Assembly (NCBI GenBank): GCA_012295275.1
Contig: CM022672.1
Coordinates: 4,953,943-4,998,942, forward strand
DNA length: 45,000 bases
Direction: 5' to 3'
DNA from: Chrysomallon squamiferum
Taxonomy: Eukaryota > Mollusca > Gastropoda > Neomphalida > Peltospiridae
In this document: positions 12,836 to 26,000 of the stretch, piece after piece
How the letters are laid out: each line of letters begins with the position of its first letter
Position numbering within the stretch: position 1 is the stretch's first letter
The notes under the pieces: generated by a model
Told to the model about the DNA's origin: nothing
The model's input: the letters and a program-made list of their open reading frames with translations, nothing else
Databases searched by the model: none
Program-made: the position numbers and the translations under genes

Positions 12836-13233
12836 TTTTGCTTTTTAGATCCATTTTTAATTTCACTGCAGATTTTTCTCTTTTTGGAAGACATTATTTC
12901 TGGGTTTCTAAACGTTTATTTTTGAAATAAATACAAATGTGTTACAAAGCTCCATTTACAGGTTATAATAGGAAACCATTTGTAAATACATAGCAGTAAC
13001 GGGATATTTGATTGGCTTACAGTACTTTCGCTTCACGATGCTTAAACATGTCTTCCCGGAAGAGGAAACAAAGTAAAGCGCGCTAAGTTCAATGTTATTT
13101 TACTTCGAAAGAGTTGAGATCGTCTTTGTACTGGTTTGCAACATTTCATTATTTGATTATCTCAACGAGTAACAAATATTCTTCAGGATTTATTTGTCAC
13201 TGTAAGCATTAAAATAAATAAATAAATAAATCC

Positions 13234-13302
<69 letters not shown>

Positions 13303-13480
13303 ATTAAATGAAAAAATAAATGAAGTATAGTTTCTTTAATCACAATAAATGTGAGATGTACCTATTCAGTAGAAGAAATATGTATCTATTTATTTATTTA
13401 TTTTATTTTTTTTATTGGTCTATTTTCAGTACTTCTATGTCCCAGAATAAAAATTGAACTTTTGTTGTCACACAGTAACC
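12836..13480. promoter_or_regulatory. Shared divergent promoter region of POLL and FANCI
   Basis: 645 bp separate the two start codons. The least repetitive part (about 12990-13150) holds CTTCCCGGAAG at 13052-13062, a near-palindrome resembling ETS, STAT or E2F-type sites, and a CpG-containing AAGCGCGCTAAG just after it. A CT repeat (13240-13298) lies on the FANCI side. Two possible acceptors (AG ending near 13429 and at 13475, the latter in CACACAG just before TAACCATGG) suggest a spliced non-coding first FANCI exon. No TATA box is convincing. Promoter activity is inferred from the gene layout. Confidence 0.6.
13240..13298. repeat. (CT)n microsatellite upstream of FANCI
   Basis: About 29 CT units in the POLL-FANCI intergenic interval, about 180 bp before the FANCI start codon. 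It may lie in the 5' UTR or first intron. Confidence 0.97.
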
Positions 13481-16400
13481 ATGGACAAAAAGATATCAGC
13501 TTTACTGTCCAGTGGGAGCACAGAGGAACTTCTTCAGTTGTTAAATGAAATAGACAATAATGAGGTACATCGCCTAATAGACAATGATGAGGTACAACTA
13601 ACTATTTTTAAACCATGAAAAATTGTTCCTTGACATAAAAATGTATATTAATAATAATAATAATTATAGGAAAAAACAAAATAAATTAAAAAACTAACAA
13701 ACAAAAATGATCTTTGCATTAATAACTAGATGCATTTCATTTGCTTTATGTTAAATAAAAATGTAATACTGGGACAATTTTTTTTTATCTATTTTCCTTT
13801 GCTATTTTCAGTGTTATTTATTTAATCTTTTTATCTGAAGTTATAAATAAATAAAGTACGTTATGAATCACTGTAATAGTATCAAATTATTGATTAGTTA
13901 ATTTATTTATTTACTTACTAACTTACTTTCTTATTTACTTTTTTAATTGTTTTCTTGCTTTTTTTTTAATAGAATTTTAATAAATTATTTTGTAGTTTTC
14001 CCAGATGATTTCAAACCATGTTTTACAAGGGAAGAATGACTGTGTTTCATTTATTAGAACTCTTCTTGCAAGTGAGTACATTTTTGCAAAGAAAACAAAA
14101 AATTATTTGTTTTCAGTGAAACACCAGATGATAAAATTATGTATATAAACAAGAATTAATCTTTATATCTTGTAAAACAAACTTACGATCTAAATTCATT
14201 TTGCATTTTTTAAATGTTGTTGCTTTATTTTTTTTTTTTTTTTTTTATTATTATTATAATGCCCAATCTTTGCTAAAAGTAAAGTATGTAAATTTAAAAA
14301 AAAAAAATGGAAGGATGTTTGGAATCTAAATATATTCATTTTCTCTTGTTGTGTTATTCTACATGATGTAGTATAAAGTAATCCATAATTTTTATTATTA
14401 TTATTATTATTTACTTTATTATAATTTTTATTATTATTGTTATTACTATTATTATTTTTTTATTATTGTCATTCATCATTATTATTATTTTTTTTTTTTA
14501 AATTGAATTTGCAAAAGTTTTTTTTAATATTTTTTTTTATTTATTCTGAATTTAATTTTCAGATGTTTCTTCGAATGTGTCTGCCAAGACAGCAGCTCTG
14601 CAGTTGCTGATTTACAAACAACTCATCGACATTCTGCAGAAGAATGAAACTAACCCAAAACTGGCTTCCAACTTGGTTGGTCTGCTTATGTTAGAGGTGA
14701 ATGCTTCAAATTTTAAAAGTTAAAAAATAAATAAATCTCTTAAATTCATATTTTGTGCTTTTACTTTTTTCTGTTGTTGTTGCTGTTTGTTTTTGTTTTT
14801 TCTAGTGGGTAGGTGTTTTTTTTTTTTTTAATGTGGCAGGACATAACACACACACTCTCTAATGTATAAAGTATAATTGAAATGTTTGTGTACAGATTTA
14901 CATTATCAGATGATTTTCATTATAGAATTTTCAGAAATGAGGAAACAAATGTATTATTTAATTTAATCAATTACATATCATTTCTTTAACAAATTTGTTT
15001 TAAAATCATTCAGGCTATTTTCACCAATTTGAAAGTCCCCTCAGAGAAACTAGAATGAAAATAAAAATCTTTCTCTGTAACATTTTTGATGAAAGTAGAA
15101 CACATTTTAGTTTCAGTCTTAAGTGGGTTTAAAGCATAATTAAAGTATTCACTCTTCTAAACCTCAGAGTGTTTAACTTATTTTATCAGCTTGTATTGAA
15201 TTTAGAAAGCTAACTGCAGCTAAAACAATTGTTTTCATTTTCAGTGCGACAAACTTCCAAGTAAAAGTTTAGTATATTTGGCTAACATGTTTGTGGATTA
15301 TGTAAAAAATGGAACATTACAAGGAGGAAAGTAAGTGATGAATTTCTCTGTGATAAAACTTTATCAACTGTTTAACTGAATAAAGTAAATTTTCAAGTAT
15401 TTAACATTTCTAAACAGCACCAGTTTATTGTACTTGTATGCTATGGTATGTTTTTTTTCCCGATTAAGGGTAAGTATGTAAATAATCCCTTCTTGCTAAA
15501 TGAAAAAGAATAACCCATAGTGGTTTCCTTTCCTCGTAGTTTATCTGCACAGACATAATTATATGAATGATGCATATAACTGTAGATCACGAAATGAAAG
15601 GAACATATCGTTAAATGATATATTTCTTCCCCACAGTATTGAATTTTGTTTTGGTCCACAAAAAGTATTCTTGGACTTTTATTCAATCTTAATTTTTAAG
15701 TGTGAAATCGTAAAATGAAAAAATTCATATAATTTAAAAAAACAAAATTTTTATATGGTAAAACATTGCAAAGTCTTGTTATGAAATGGAATTTTTTTTA
15801 GAACATACTATTTTAATTTTCTATGCTGTTTATTAAAAATTGAATACATTCTAGATTTTGTTTTTGTTTTTCAGAGCTGTTGATTTGTTTCCCCGATTAT
15901 TGTCTGGTTTGGCTGAGCAGGAGGTGGTTGTGTTCAGAGAAAATTCTATGAAGGGATCTGAGTATAAAAGTCACTTACTGAACAGCGTGTGTTCTTGCAA
16001 GTATGAGTTTTGATTACAGCATTGTTGTAGATATTGTAACATTTAAAACAAATTACTTTCTTAATTCAGTGCAAGCAGATCAACGAAAGTAAAATACTTC
16101 AAGGTTTAGTAGACTCAATACTATATGCTTTAAGCCTGTATAACTTTGATAAAAATCAAAATATTTTACTTTCGGGTCATTCCGTGTCAAATCACCCAAT
16201 GGTTTAAACCTGACCGTCTCAGATTTTTATGAAACTTGGTATACTTGTTGACTGGGATCCCACAGCACCAAATCTGAAATTTTAGCTCAATCAGACCAGT
16301 GGTGTGGGAGATACGGCCCACCGAATTTTGAGATTTTTGCCAAAAATGGGTGTGGCCACCAACCTTAGAACTCTCACATCTCAGGAACTACTGGGCCAAT

Positions 16401-19400
16401 CTTCATAAAATTGGTATTGTTAGAAAGGCAAAATGACAAGGATACCAAATCTGCCATTTTTGTTTAGTTTGGAAAATACTGGAGTACCTTGACCTTTTGA
16501 CCTTTGCTATGACCTTGAAACTGACCGTGTGGATCACGTGATCTTGAGATGACCTTTGTTGAAATTTAATCTCCCACATGTTAACTAAAACATATAAAAG
16601 TTTCCTGGGTGTAATATTTTTTGTTTAGCCACAATATAGATTTAAAAATGCACATACATGAAAATAACACCTTTTCAGCCATTAACATCTGATTAACTAA
16701 AACCTGAATGATCAATTCTGGATGCTAGGAATCACCATCTCTCTTGATCATTAAGACATTGTAGGCCTACATGTATGCATAAAGTTCACATATAAAGGTT
16801 TCCTGGGTATAATTTTTTTGTTTAGCCATAATAGAGATTTAAAAAATGCATACCTGCATGGATGATTGATACAATGCATTACAATGTACATTATTTTCTG
16901 AGACTAAAACTCATCTTTGGAGTTAAAACCCATCTGACATGTCTGAAGGAATGCCTGAAGGATATGAAAAGATGCCAAATGGCATGACATGTTGTACACA
17001 ATCAGGCTGAAAGGGTTAACAGGAAGTGATGCTTCAGGCAGGTCAGGAACTCCTTTAGATTCCCTGGTGCAATCCCCATTGAACACATGGCAATTAGAAG
17101 TTTAAGACAAAGAAGTTTCTTCATCTGCATTTCTTTGACAATCTGAAGCTTTTTAAGTTGGACACAATGTCAGATGTTGATATATAAACAATATTTTTAT
17201 TTCATAAAACCTATTAAGTAATTTTATCATGTCATGTGGGCCTTGCCATTGGTTTTGAACAAGGTTTCAGTCAACAACAGTACAACCCAGTCTGAAATCA
17301 GGCGTCATCGAAAGTGATGTACTGCATAATGTATTTGTACACCCAGTCTTCGGCACAGAGTATGAACAAGGTCTACTTCACCTTAATAAACTGTGATTTA
17401 TACTTGAGAAGATTGACATAAATGCCCAAGACTTGTGGGCCTTTGGCAATAACACATGTACTCTGCTGCCATTTTATGACCTGCTTAACTTTACTGAAAG
17501 GGTTTCAGGATTTGATTTAATATTTAGGAAAGCACTGACTTTGTTCTATTGAATTGAAGGTGCAGGCCAATACTGAAAATCCTTATTTCTTCCAGGGCTA
17601 ACTGCAGCTTTAACTCTCCTGAAAATGTGTGTTATCAACACCATCATATCAAAAAGGAGTTGTTGAAGTGTATGGAAAACTGAGGAAGTTGAACTCCTCA
17701 CTCTTTGAAGTGGGATCAAAACACGGGACATCAAGAGTATCACGAACAAGAACTTTTCATCAAATTTTCAACATTGCAGAAAAACTGTTGTGATCCCCTT
17801 AATCGCCACCCTGAGCAAACGCACTAGATCTTTAAGAATTGTTAGCATGGGCACTTACAAATGCTTAGTAAATCCTCCAAAGACACTAGTGCCAGGAGAC
17901 AAGTTGTGCTGTGACTGTCTGATTACCCTTCAGAAATCAAAGGTCCTGCAGAGGATGGCTTTAGTATGGGTGGTATTACAATGGGAGAATTTGGTGATAA
18001 CTTGCCAGACAAACCACTGGTTGTTGTTTCCCCAGAAAAGGACTTTGATTTGAATTCTATTCTGTCGAGTTTAGGTGAAACTCCTGTCAAACTCCATTCA
18101 CTAGCAAATTCCAGTAAATGAATGAAAGGACAGAAAAAAAACTAGCATCAGCTACAGTAACATTAAAATGACATCTTAATGTCTGAATCCTACCCAGAGT
18201 GTGTGCAAATCTTGATTTTTGTCACCCTTTACCATTGAAAGGACAATGAATTGAAGGAGGAAATAATCCAATTTTATGAAAGTGATGAGAACAGTAGAAT
18301 GTGTCTGGGAATGAAGGATACAGTGAGCATTTGAAACAAACATAGTGAGAAGGTTAAGCATCAGAAACACCTAGTTCTCTCAAATTTATGTGAACTTATG
18401 CATGCATACATGTAGGCCTACAATGTCTTACTCAATGATCAAGAAAGATGGTGATCCCTAGCATCCAGAATTGATCATTCAGGTTTTAGTTAATCAGATG
18501 TTAATGGCTGAAAAGGTGTTATTTTCATGTATGTGCATTTTTTAAATCTATATTGTGGCTAAACAAAAAATATTACACCCAGGAAACTTTTATATGTTTT
18601 AGTTAACATGTGGGAGATTAAATTTCAACAAAGGTCATCTCAAGATCACGTGATCCACATGGTCAGTTTCAAGGTCATAGCAAAGGTCAAAAGGTCAAGG
18701 TACTCCAATATTTTCCAAACTAAACAAAAATGGCAGATTTGGTATCCTTGTCATTTTGCCTTTCTAACAATACCAATTTTATGAAGATTGGCCCAGTAGT
18801 TCCTGAGATGTGAGGGTTCTAAGGTTGGTGGTCACACCCATTTTTGGCAAAAATCTCAAAATTCGGTGGGCCGTATCTCCCATACCACTGGTCTGATTGA
18901 GCTAAAATTTCAGATTTGGTGCTGTGGGATCCCAGTCAACAAGTATACCAAGTTTTATAAAAATCTGAGACGGTTGGGTTTAAATTTCTTTTTTTTTTGG
19001 GTGATTTGACACGGAATGACCCTTTCATTAAAAAATGTTAAAGAGAAACTTGTTATTTTTTCATTCTAGTTTCTCTTATAAAATTAACAATAGATAAATA
19101 AATAAAAGTAAAAAAAAAATAAAGAAAGAAATTGATAAATAAATAAATAAATAAATATTTTCTAATGATTGCTGGTGAAACAGATTTAAAACTGATATAT
19201 TCATGTGTATATAGATGTGTATGCTAAACTATAGCAAAAATTTGAACCATAAATTGTGTTGAAACTATTGTGACTGGTATAGCAGTTTCTAACAATACTC
19301 AATTTTTTTTATTTATCTTAAAATTAAATTAAAAAAAAAAAATTATATATCACTTAACATCACTTATATATATTTTTATATATCATTTCAGGTCACGTAT

Positions 19401-19999
19401 ATATATTTTTATATTTCACTCTAAATATTTTTAGAGAAAACTAGACCCCAAATTCTTGCAACACAGAATATTAATGTTTATCTTCAAATGTTTCTCTGTT
19501 CAAGTGTACAAATAGTGTTGTGATTGTATAAATGTATGTTTTTATTTTCATTATCTCTCATTAAGTGTACAGCAGAGGGGGTAGTGTTTGTATAAATACT
19601 ACAGAAGTGTTTGTTTTTATTTTCAGGTGGGCTCCTAGTAATGTCATCCATCTAGCTGCAATAATGAGAGATGTTCCTCTCAGTGACGATGAGTTGAAAT
19701 TTGTCATAAAGAAAGTACTTCGCAGTTTCAAAGACTTGGAGATGCAAGATTTGCCAGCCCTCATTTATCAGCTGTTGCTGTTGGCAAACAAGGTAAACAA
19801 GGTTTATTTATTGCCTTTTATTATTAACAATTCTTTAGATATACACATAAACACATTCAGCCATAAATACACCATAAATATATTCAATAAAAAGTTATTT
19901 TACAAGTTTATATTTAGATTATAATGAAAAATATTTATTACATTAAGAATACCGAATAATTAGGCAAAAGTTATTTGTTAATTTCTTCTTTCTTTTTTT

Positions 20000-20036
<37 letters not shown>

Positions 20037-23000
20037 TTAATTTTTTTTTTTTTACCATGTTATATAAATTTTAATTAATTTTTTCCCACAGGGTCACAAG
20101 CAGTTGGTGTTGGAAGGAATTGCCAAGTTTTTCATTGAACACGACAACAATTTCAGACAGAAAATGAGCTCTGACAGGTTCACTTGCATCAAATTATTCA
20201 TTTATTATTATTATTGTTGTTGTTGTTGTTGTTGTTTGTTTATTTTATTTTATTTTATTTTATTGATTTATTTATTATTATTATTTTTTTTTTCTTGCTG
20301 TTACATGGGGAAAATGTCTAAAATTTTATATTTCTTTGGGATAATCTCAGTTTTCGGAATTTAATAACAAAATTATTTTCAATACATTTTGTATAATGTA
20401 CAATATGACAGTCTTGAATTCAGTGGTAGAATGTCAATAGGGCTATTTCCTTTCTAGTAAAGAAGCTTAAATAGGTTTATCATTGATTGTGATAAATAAC
20501 TTGTTAAGAACTGCACAATAAACGAAAGCAAATGCACATTCAGCATTTAATTGTACATAAAATAATAATAATAATAATAACAATAATAAAAGTTTAAAAA
20601 AATTAAATATTTATTCTTAAATTAAAAAAAAAAAGTTTTATTATTTCATTTTATTCTAATTATCATAATAATCTAATACAGAAGATGATTTAATTATTTC
20701 TGTTACAGAAATTTTCCTTCAGAAATTATTCTACTTCTTAAAATAAAATTTTCTTTTAGTAAGTATAATAAATGTTTTGTGTCTTTTTTTATGATTATGA
20801 TTATTATTATTTTTTTGTGTTTGTTTTTTCCAGTGAAGATCTGCTGAGTGAGGATTTGGGCGTGGAGTGTCTGAGACACACAGAGGGGACGGTTATACTT
20901 CACATTATGTTTGCTGTCAAACAGGATCAGAATCTTGGCAGGGAATTTGTCAAATATTTAAAAGTAACCTTTAGATATTTAAATTATTAAGAAAAGTGTA
21001 ATTGGTAATTTGCATTATACTTTTAAATAATTCTATAACTAATTAGTTACATTTTACAAAATTTTAAAATTCATTTCATTTTAACCCAGTACTTCAGATT
21101 TTGATCATTGTATATGAGAATTTGTTATTTTATTATTATTATTATTATTTCTGATGTTAATTTCGATAGAGATATTAGTATATATAGTCTGCATTATATA
21201 GTTAAATTTCAATGAAATTAGATTTATAATTAATAAAAACAATATTTTATCCATCCTCTTTTTAGCTTAATTTATGTTCATTATTTAATACAGAAAGGAA
21301 GTTCATTCTTTTGCATAGCAATTCAATTTAAATGTTTTTAATTTTTAAATTTTTTGTTTAAGAGTGTCCAGCAGTGTAGTGTGAAAGGAGTGTTGGAGAC
21401 TTTTAATTTGTCGCTAGCTCTGTCTATTGCCAGAATTCACAGATTTGAAGATCAGGTATTTGTTGAAAATTATATTGGTATTTTCTGAATTTTACAATTA
21501 TTTTTACTGTGTTCTTTTCTTGTATCTCTACATTTCATATCTCTGATGATGGTTACATTATTTTGTAATTGAATTATAAACATTCCAATGTGTATATGTG
21601 TGTGTTTACACACACACAGTATAACTACACAAATACACAGTGAAATACTAAAATACATTTTTTTTTTTGTTGTTCATTATTATTTTTAAACTAAAAAATT
21701 AAATTTGAATAAGATTTTAGTTAATTCAAATATCATATTATTTATTTACAAGATAACATTTTTCACATTTCTTTTTTCCTTCTTTATTTATTTGTTTATA
21801 TATATGTTATTTGTTTGTTTGTTGTTGTTTGTGGGTTTTTTGTCTCATTTTATTTATTTATATTTTGTTTACTTACAGATTTTTGATTTTCTGAAAATGA
21901 CAATTCTGAAAGGTTTTAAAGATCTAGACAGACAGCAGCAGTCATTTTGTGTGAGAGAAGCTGTTCCAGAAACAGTGAACATCGAACAGCTCGTTTTAGA
22001 AACAGTGACAAGCAGGTCACTTTACTTCTTACCTTTTTTTTTAAATATATTTTTTTTTATTTATTCAGAACATTATTTTATATTTTTATAATTTAATTTT
22101 TTAAATGATTTTTTTTTAAATATTTGTAATTTAATTTAATTTATTTTCTATAAATTGATTTTTTATTTTGATATTTATCATTTTAGTTGTACATTATTTT
22201 TTTTTAATATATTTTTTAAAATTAATAAATTGGTTTGTTTGTGTAATTTAATATATTTTGTATTTTATATATAAAAGATATATATATAATTTTTTTAATA
22301 AATATGATTAATATTATTTTAATTAATTAATTTTTTACTTTTGTTTAGTTTAGAAATTCAAAACAGATTACTATAGATCATATAATTGTGATATTTTTAA
22401 AATAAAATTTATTGTATAGTCAAGTTAAAAGTGGTTTCAGTAATATTTTACAAAGAGTACTAGGCAATATCATGATCACTGTATAATTAAAATTGGCATT
22501 AGATGCCTTAATAAAAATTTAAAATTTAGAACACAGTTTATGATTTTGTTTATTTCAGTGTGTTTGGCTGGGATCAGGTGATGCAGGGACTGGTACAGCT
22601 TGGTTTCTTGTTGATGGACAGCTTTGGACCTAAGGCCATTTTTGGAAGAGTGGAAACTCAGTCTGTTGTGGTAATTTCACCAAACAGTTCGGCCTGTAAT
22701 CTTGGAGCAAAGATACTTATTAACACTTTTAAGGTATTGAAACCAAAAAATAAAACAGACATTTACAACTCTAATATTGAGTTTTTCGAAAGCTTTTTAT
22801 TATATTTGAAAAATACATCTACTTGTTTACAATGAACTGTTTGAGAACTGGGGATTCATAATTAAAACAGGACTCAGAAGACACTACTGCATTTGTAATA
22901 GATAGAAATTTAATTTTACTAAACTCATTTATAACATATCTTAATTTTTTATTTTACTCCACTAATTCATTTATAACACATGGTAATTTTTAAATTTTAC

Positions 23001-26000
23001 TACATTCCTTTATAGCCAGTTATTAATTTTATTATAATATTATTTAGGCTCATGAAGTTGTGCGACCTGAAATTCTGGATCAGATATTTAACAGGGTAAT
23101 CACAAAGGCTACATCACCTGTCTCACATTACCTAGGTAAGTAAAACTTACTTTATAAAGTGAAGATAGGTAAAGAATATTTAAATTATTCCAAAAGAAAA
23201 GAAAACTGCACATGATAGAAACATAGATAGATAGATAATTACATATGTAAATCTGTAGGTATGGACATACATTCATACATACATACACAGTAAGTAAGTA
23301 AGTAAATAGATAAGTAGGTACGTAGGTAGGTAAGTAAGTAAATAAAAAAGAATTAGTTTCTGATACTTATAAAACAAAATTGAAAAACATTTTGCTACTG
23401 ATATTTTAATAATCACATTTAAAAGAAATATTTTTTAAAACTTTTTTTTTTTGTTCTGTGAAAATGGTCTCTGATAATGTAACATAACATTTCATGTTTA
23501 GTATTTATTAAATTCAGGATCAAATAATATTTTCTGTTTTAAAAACCTGAATATATTGGCAAGCCGAATTTCTAAATTTTTGACATCTTTTTTGTGTGAG
23601 TGTGGAAACTTAGTAATTTTATTCATAAACGTGATTTTCAACTTACATATTCGAATCTTACGAGGCATTGTCAAACATGAACAGTGTAGAAGTTGTTGGT
23701 GTATTTCAGACTTGCTGGCAGATACTGTAAAATCTGCTCCTCAGATTCTGCTCGAGTCTGTCCCCAAGGTTCGAGAAGCTTTTGATTATCTCTCTTTTCT
23801 GCCATCCATGTCTGCCAGGGGCCTGATGAATGCGATTCAGCCTCTTCTCAAACTGAGCATGTCTCTCAAAGACTCGCTGATTCTTGTGCTCAGAAAAGCC
23901 ATGTTTTCAAGGTAGTTTTAAAATGTCTTACTCTTGTTTTAAAGGTTTCCATGGTAACATGAGCATGCAATTTTAATTTGGTTATTAATACTTTGAAACA
24001 TGTTTACTTGGATACATCACAATGACATTTTTTATTTAAAAATTTTTTGATTATTTGAATTCTTTTATTTTTAAAAATTCTTCTTTAATCCATTACTTTT
24101 ATTTATTTTTTTTTTTTTTTTTAATGTGTTTTTTTTATGCCATTAGAATAATTTTATATAATTATATCCTGTTGAAATTTGTTATTTATATTTATTGCTA
24201 TTCTATTTTTCTTAGGCAATTAGATTCCCGAAAAATTGGTGTTCTTGGCTTTTTGATGATTCTTAAAAATTTCAAGGTCATTGGTGGTTTGCCTTCAAGT
24301 CAGTCCAGTCAGCCATTTTCATTAAGTCAGGTACTACATTATGGTGCAGAAAAATAAATAATTTAGACAATTTAAAAAAGATAAACATAAATGGATAAAA
24401 TTTGATTATTGAAAATAGTAAAGAGAAAGAAAGGAAAATATGATTAATAACAGTTATAATTAATTTGGTACACTGATTTTATATTTTCTTTTGAATATAG
24501 TGTCATGTACATTAATATATTTATTTGGATGAACTGAAAATTCAAATACTTCTGATATTTTGTTAAATTATTTTAATTTTAATTTTTCAATTTTTCAATT
24601 TTTCAATTTTTCATTGTCATTTTCATGCCAGTAATTATCACCATTTTTTTAATGATAATTTATATTTTATATATTTAGCTAGTCATCATTATTAATAAAT
24701 CTTACAGTATTTATTATTAGTATTATTAGTAGTAGTAGTAGTAGTATTGTCACTATTATTATTATTATTATTATTACTACTACTACTTCTCAGTACTCGT
24801 AATAATCTCCAGTCTTTCAGAAACATTCTCAAATTGAAATACTTTCAGATACAAGTTGACGTACACAGAACATACAACCCTGCCAGTAATGAGGCACTGT
24901 GTCTGGAGATTGTGGGAAATCTCCGTAGATGTTGTTCACAGCAAGCCGATGTCAGACTGCTGCTTTACGAGGTAACAGCCGCAATTAATAAATACCGTAC
25001 ATAAAGATTTAGAAAAAAAAAAAAAAAAAACAAAAAAATTAATAAAAAAATATTTTATTATTAGTTAAATATTTCAGTATCTAATTCACATATTTGCAGT
25101 AATCATATGTAGATTTTATTTCATTTTATCTTGCTTCTTTTGTTGATTATAGAGAATATGACTTTTGTTGGGGTTTTTTCCTTATCTTTTATCATCATCG
25201 GTATTTATTTCAGAAATATTTTCTGCTATATCTCACACATAGTCATTGCAGAATTCTGTCAGAAATATTCTTTTGTAATTTGTGTTTGTCTGTTAGTTTG
25301 TCTTTTCATCCAGAGTTGTTGTTTCTTGGGTGACATGGCTTAGTAGCAGAGCACCCACTTAAAGTACAGTGGGTTGTCAGATTGATCCCACTTGTCAAAT
25401 CCATTGAGTTGTTTCTCGTTCTAGACAGTGCTCCACAATATGTCATGTCTGCTGGATTGTACATGTTCAGTTAAGGTACTTGATTTTATTTTCAGGGTCT
25501 GTATGAAGTTCTGGATCGTAACTCACAGTTACAGACACCTATCATTGATTTACTTCTTCATCAGGTAGCATAGTCAGTCCTGCAGTTTGTCAGATATTAC
25601 AGATGGATGAATGGACAGATGCACGGATGAATTCACAAACAGAAATATCCACTGAATGCTTTACCATATTTAATATCTAGATAACGATATATTTATATTT
25701 TTTTTAAATTATTATTTTTTTTACTATTAAACTTTTAATCTCTTTTGTAGATGATACCTTAGGTGTGAATATATATTTATTATTTATCCTTTTATTATTA
25801 TTATTATCTACTGTTTGTATATTTGGTTTCTTGTTTTCATTTTTTAAAGTTATGTTTTAAATTCATTTTCTTCAGAAAACACATTATAATAACTCTAAAA
25901 ACTAAGTTTAGACATCTCAGGTCTTTTTTTTTTTTTTTTTTTTTTTTTTTTATTTCCCTTGAGATAAATATTTCACTGTTTTCTTTCTCTCAGATGAAGA

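Noticed and set aside
13351-13548. 65-codon open frame at the FANCI start
   Set aside because: It is a different frame from the FANCI start at 13481; its product is hydrophobic AT-rich sequence, while the 13481 frame matches FANCI and splices in phase.
16904-17749. Minus-strand open frames inside the transposon
   Set aside because: 60-67 codons only, no recognised domain, in a decayed element interior.
25336-25389. tRNA gene
   Set aside because: Box A and box B are present, but the acceptor stem and anticodon arm do not form; the flanking sequence fits a SINE.
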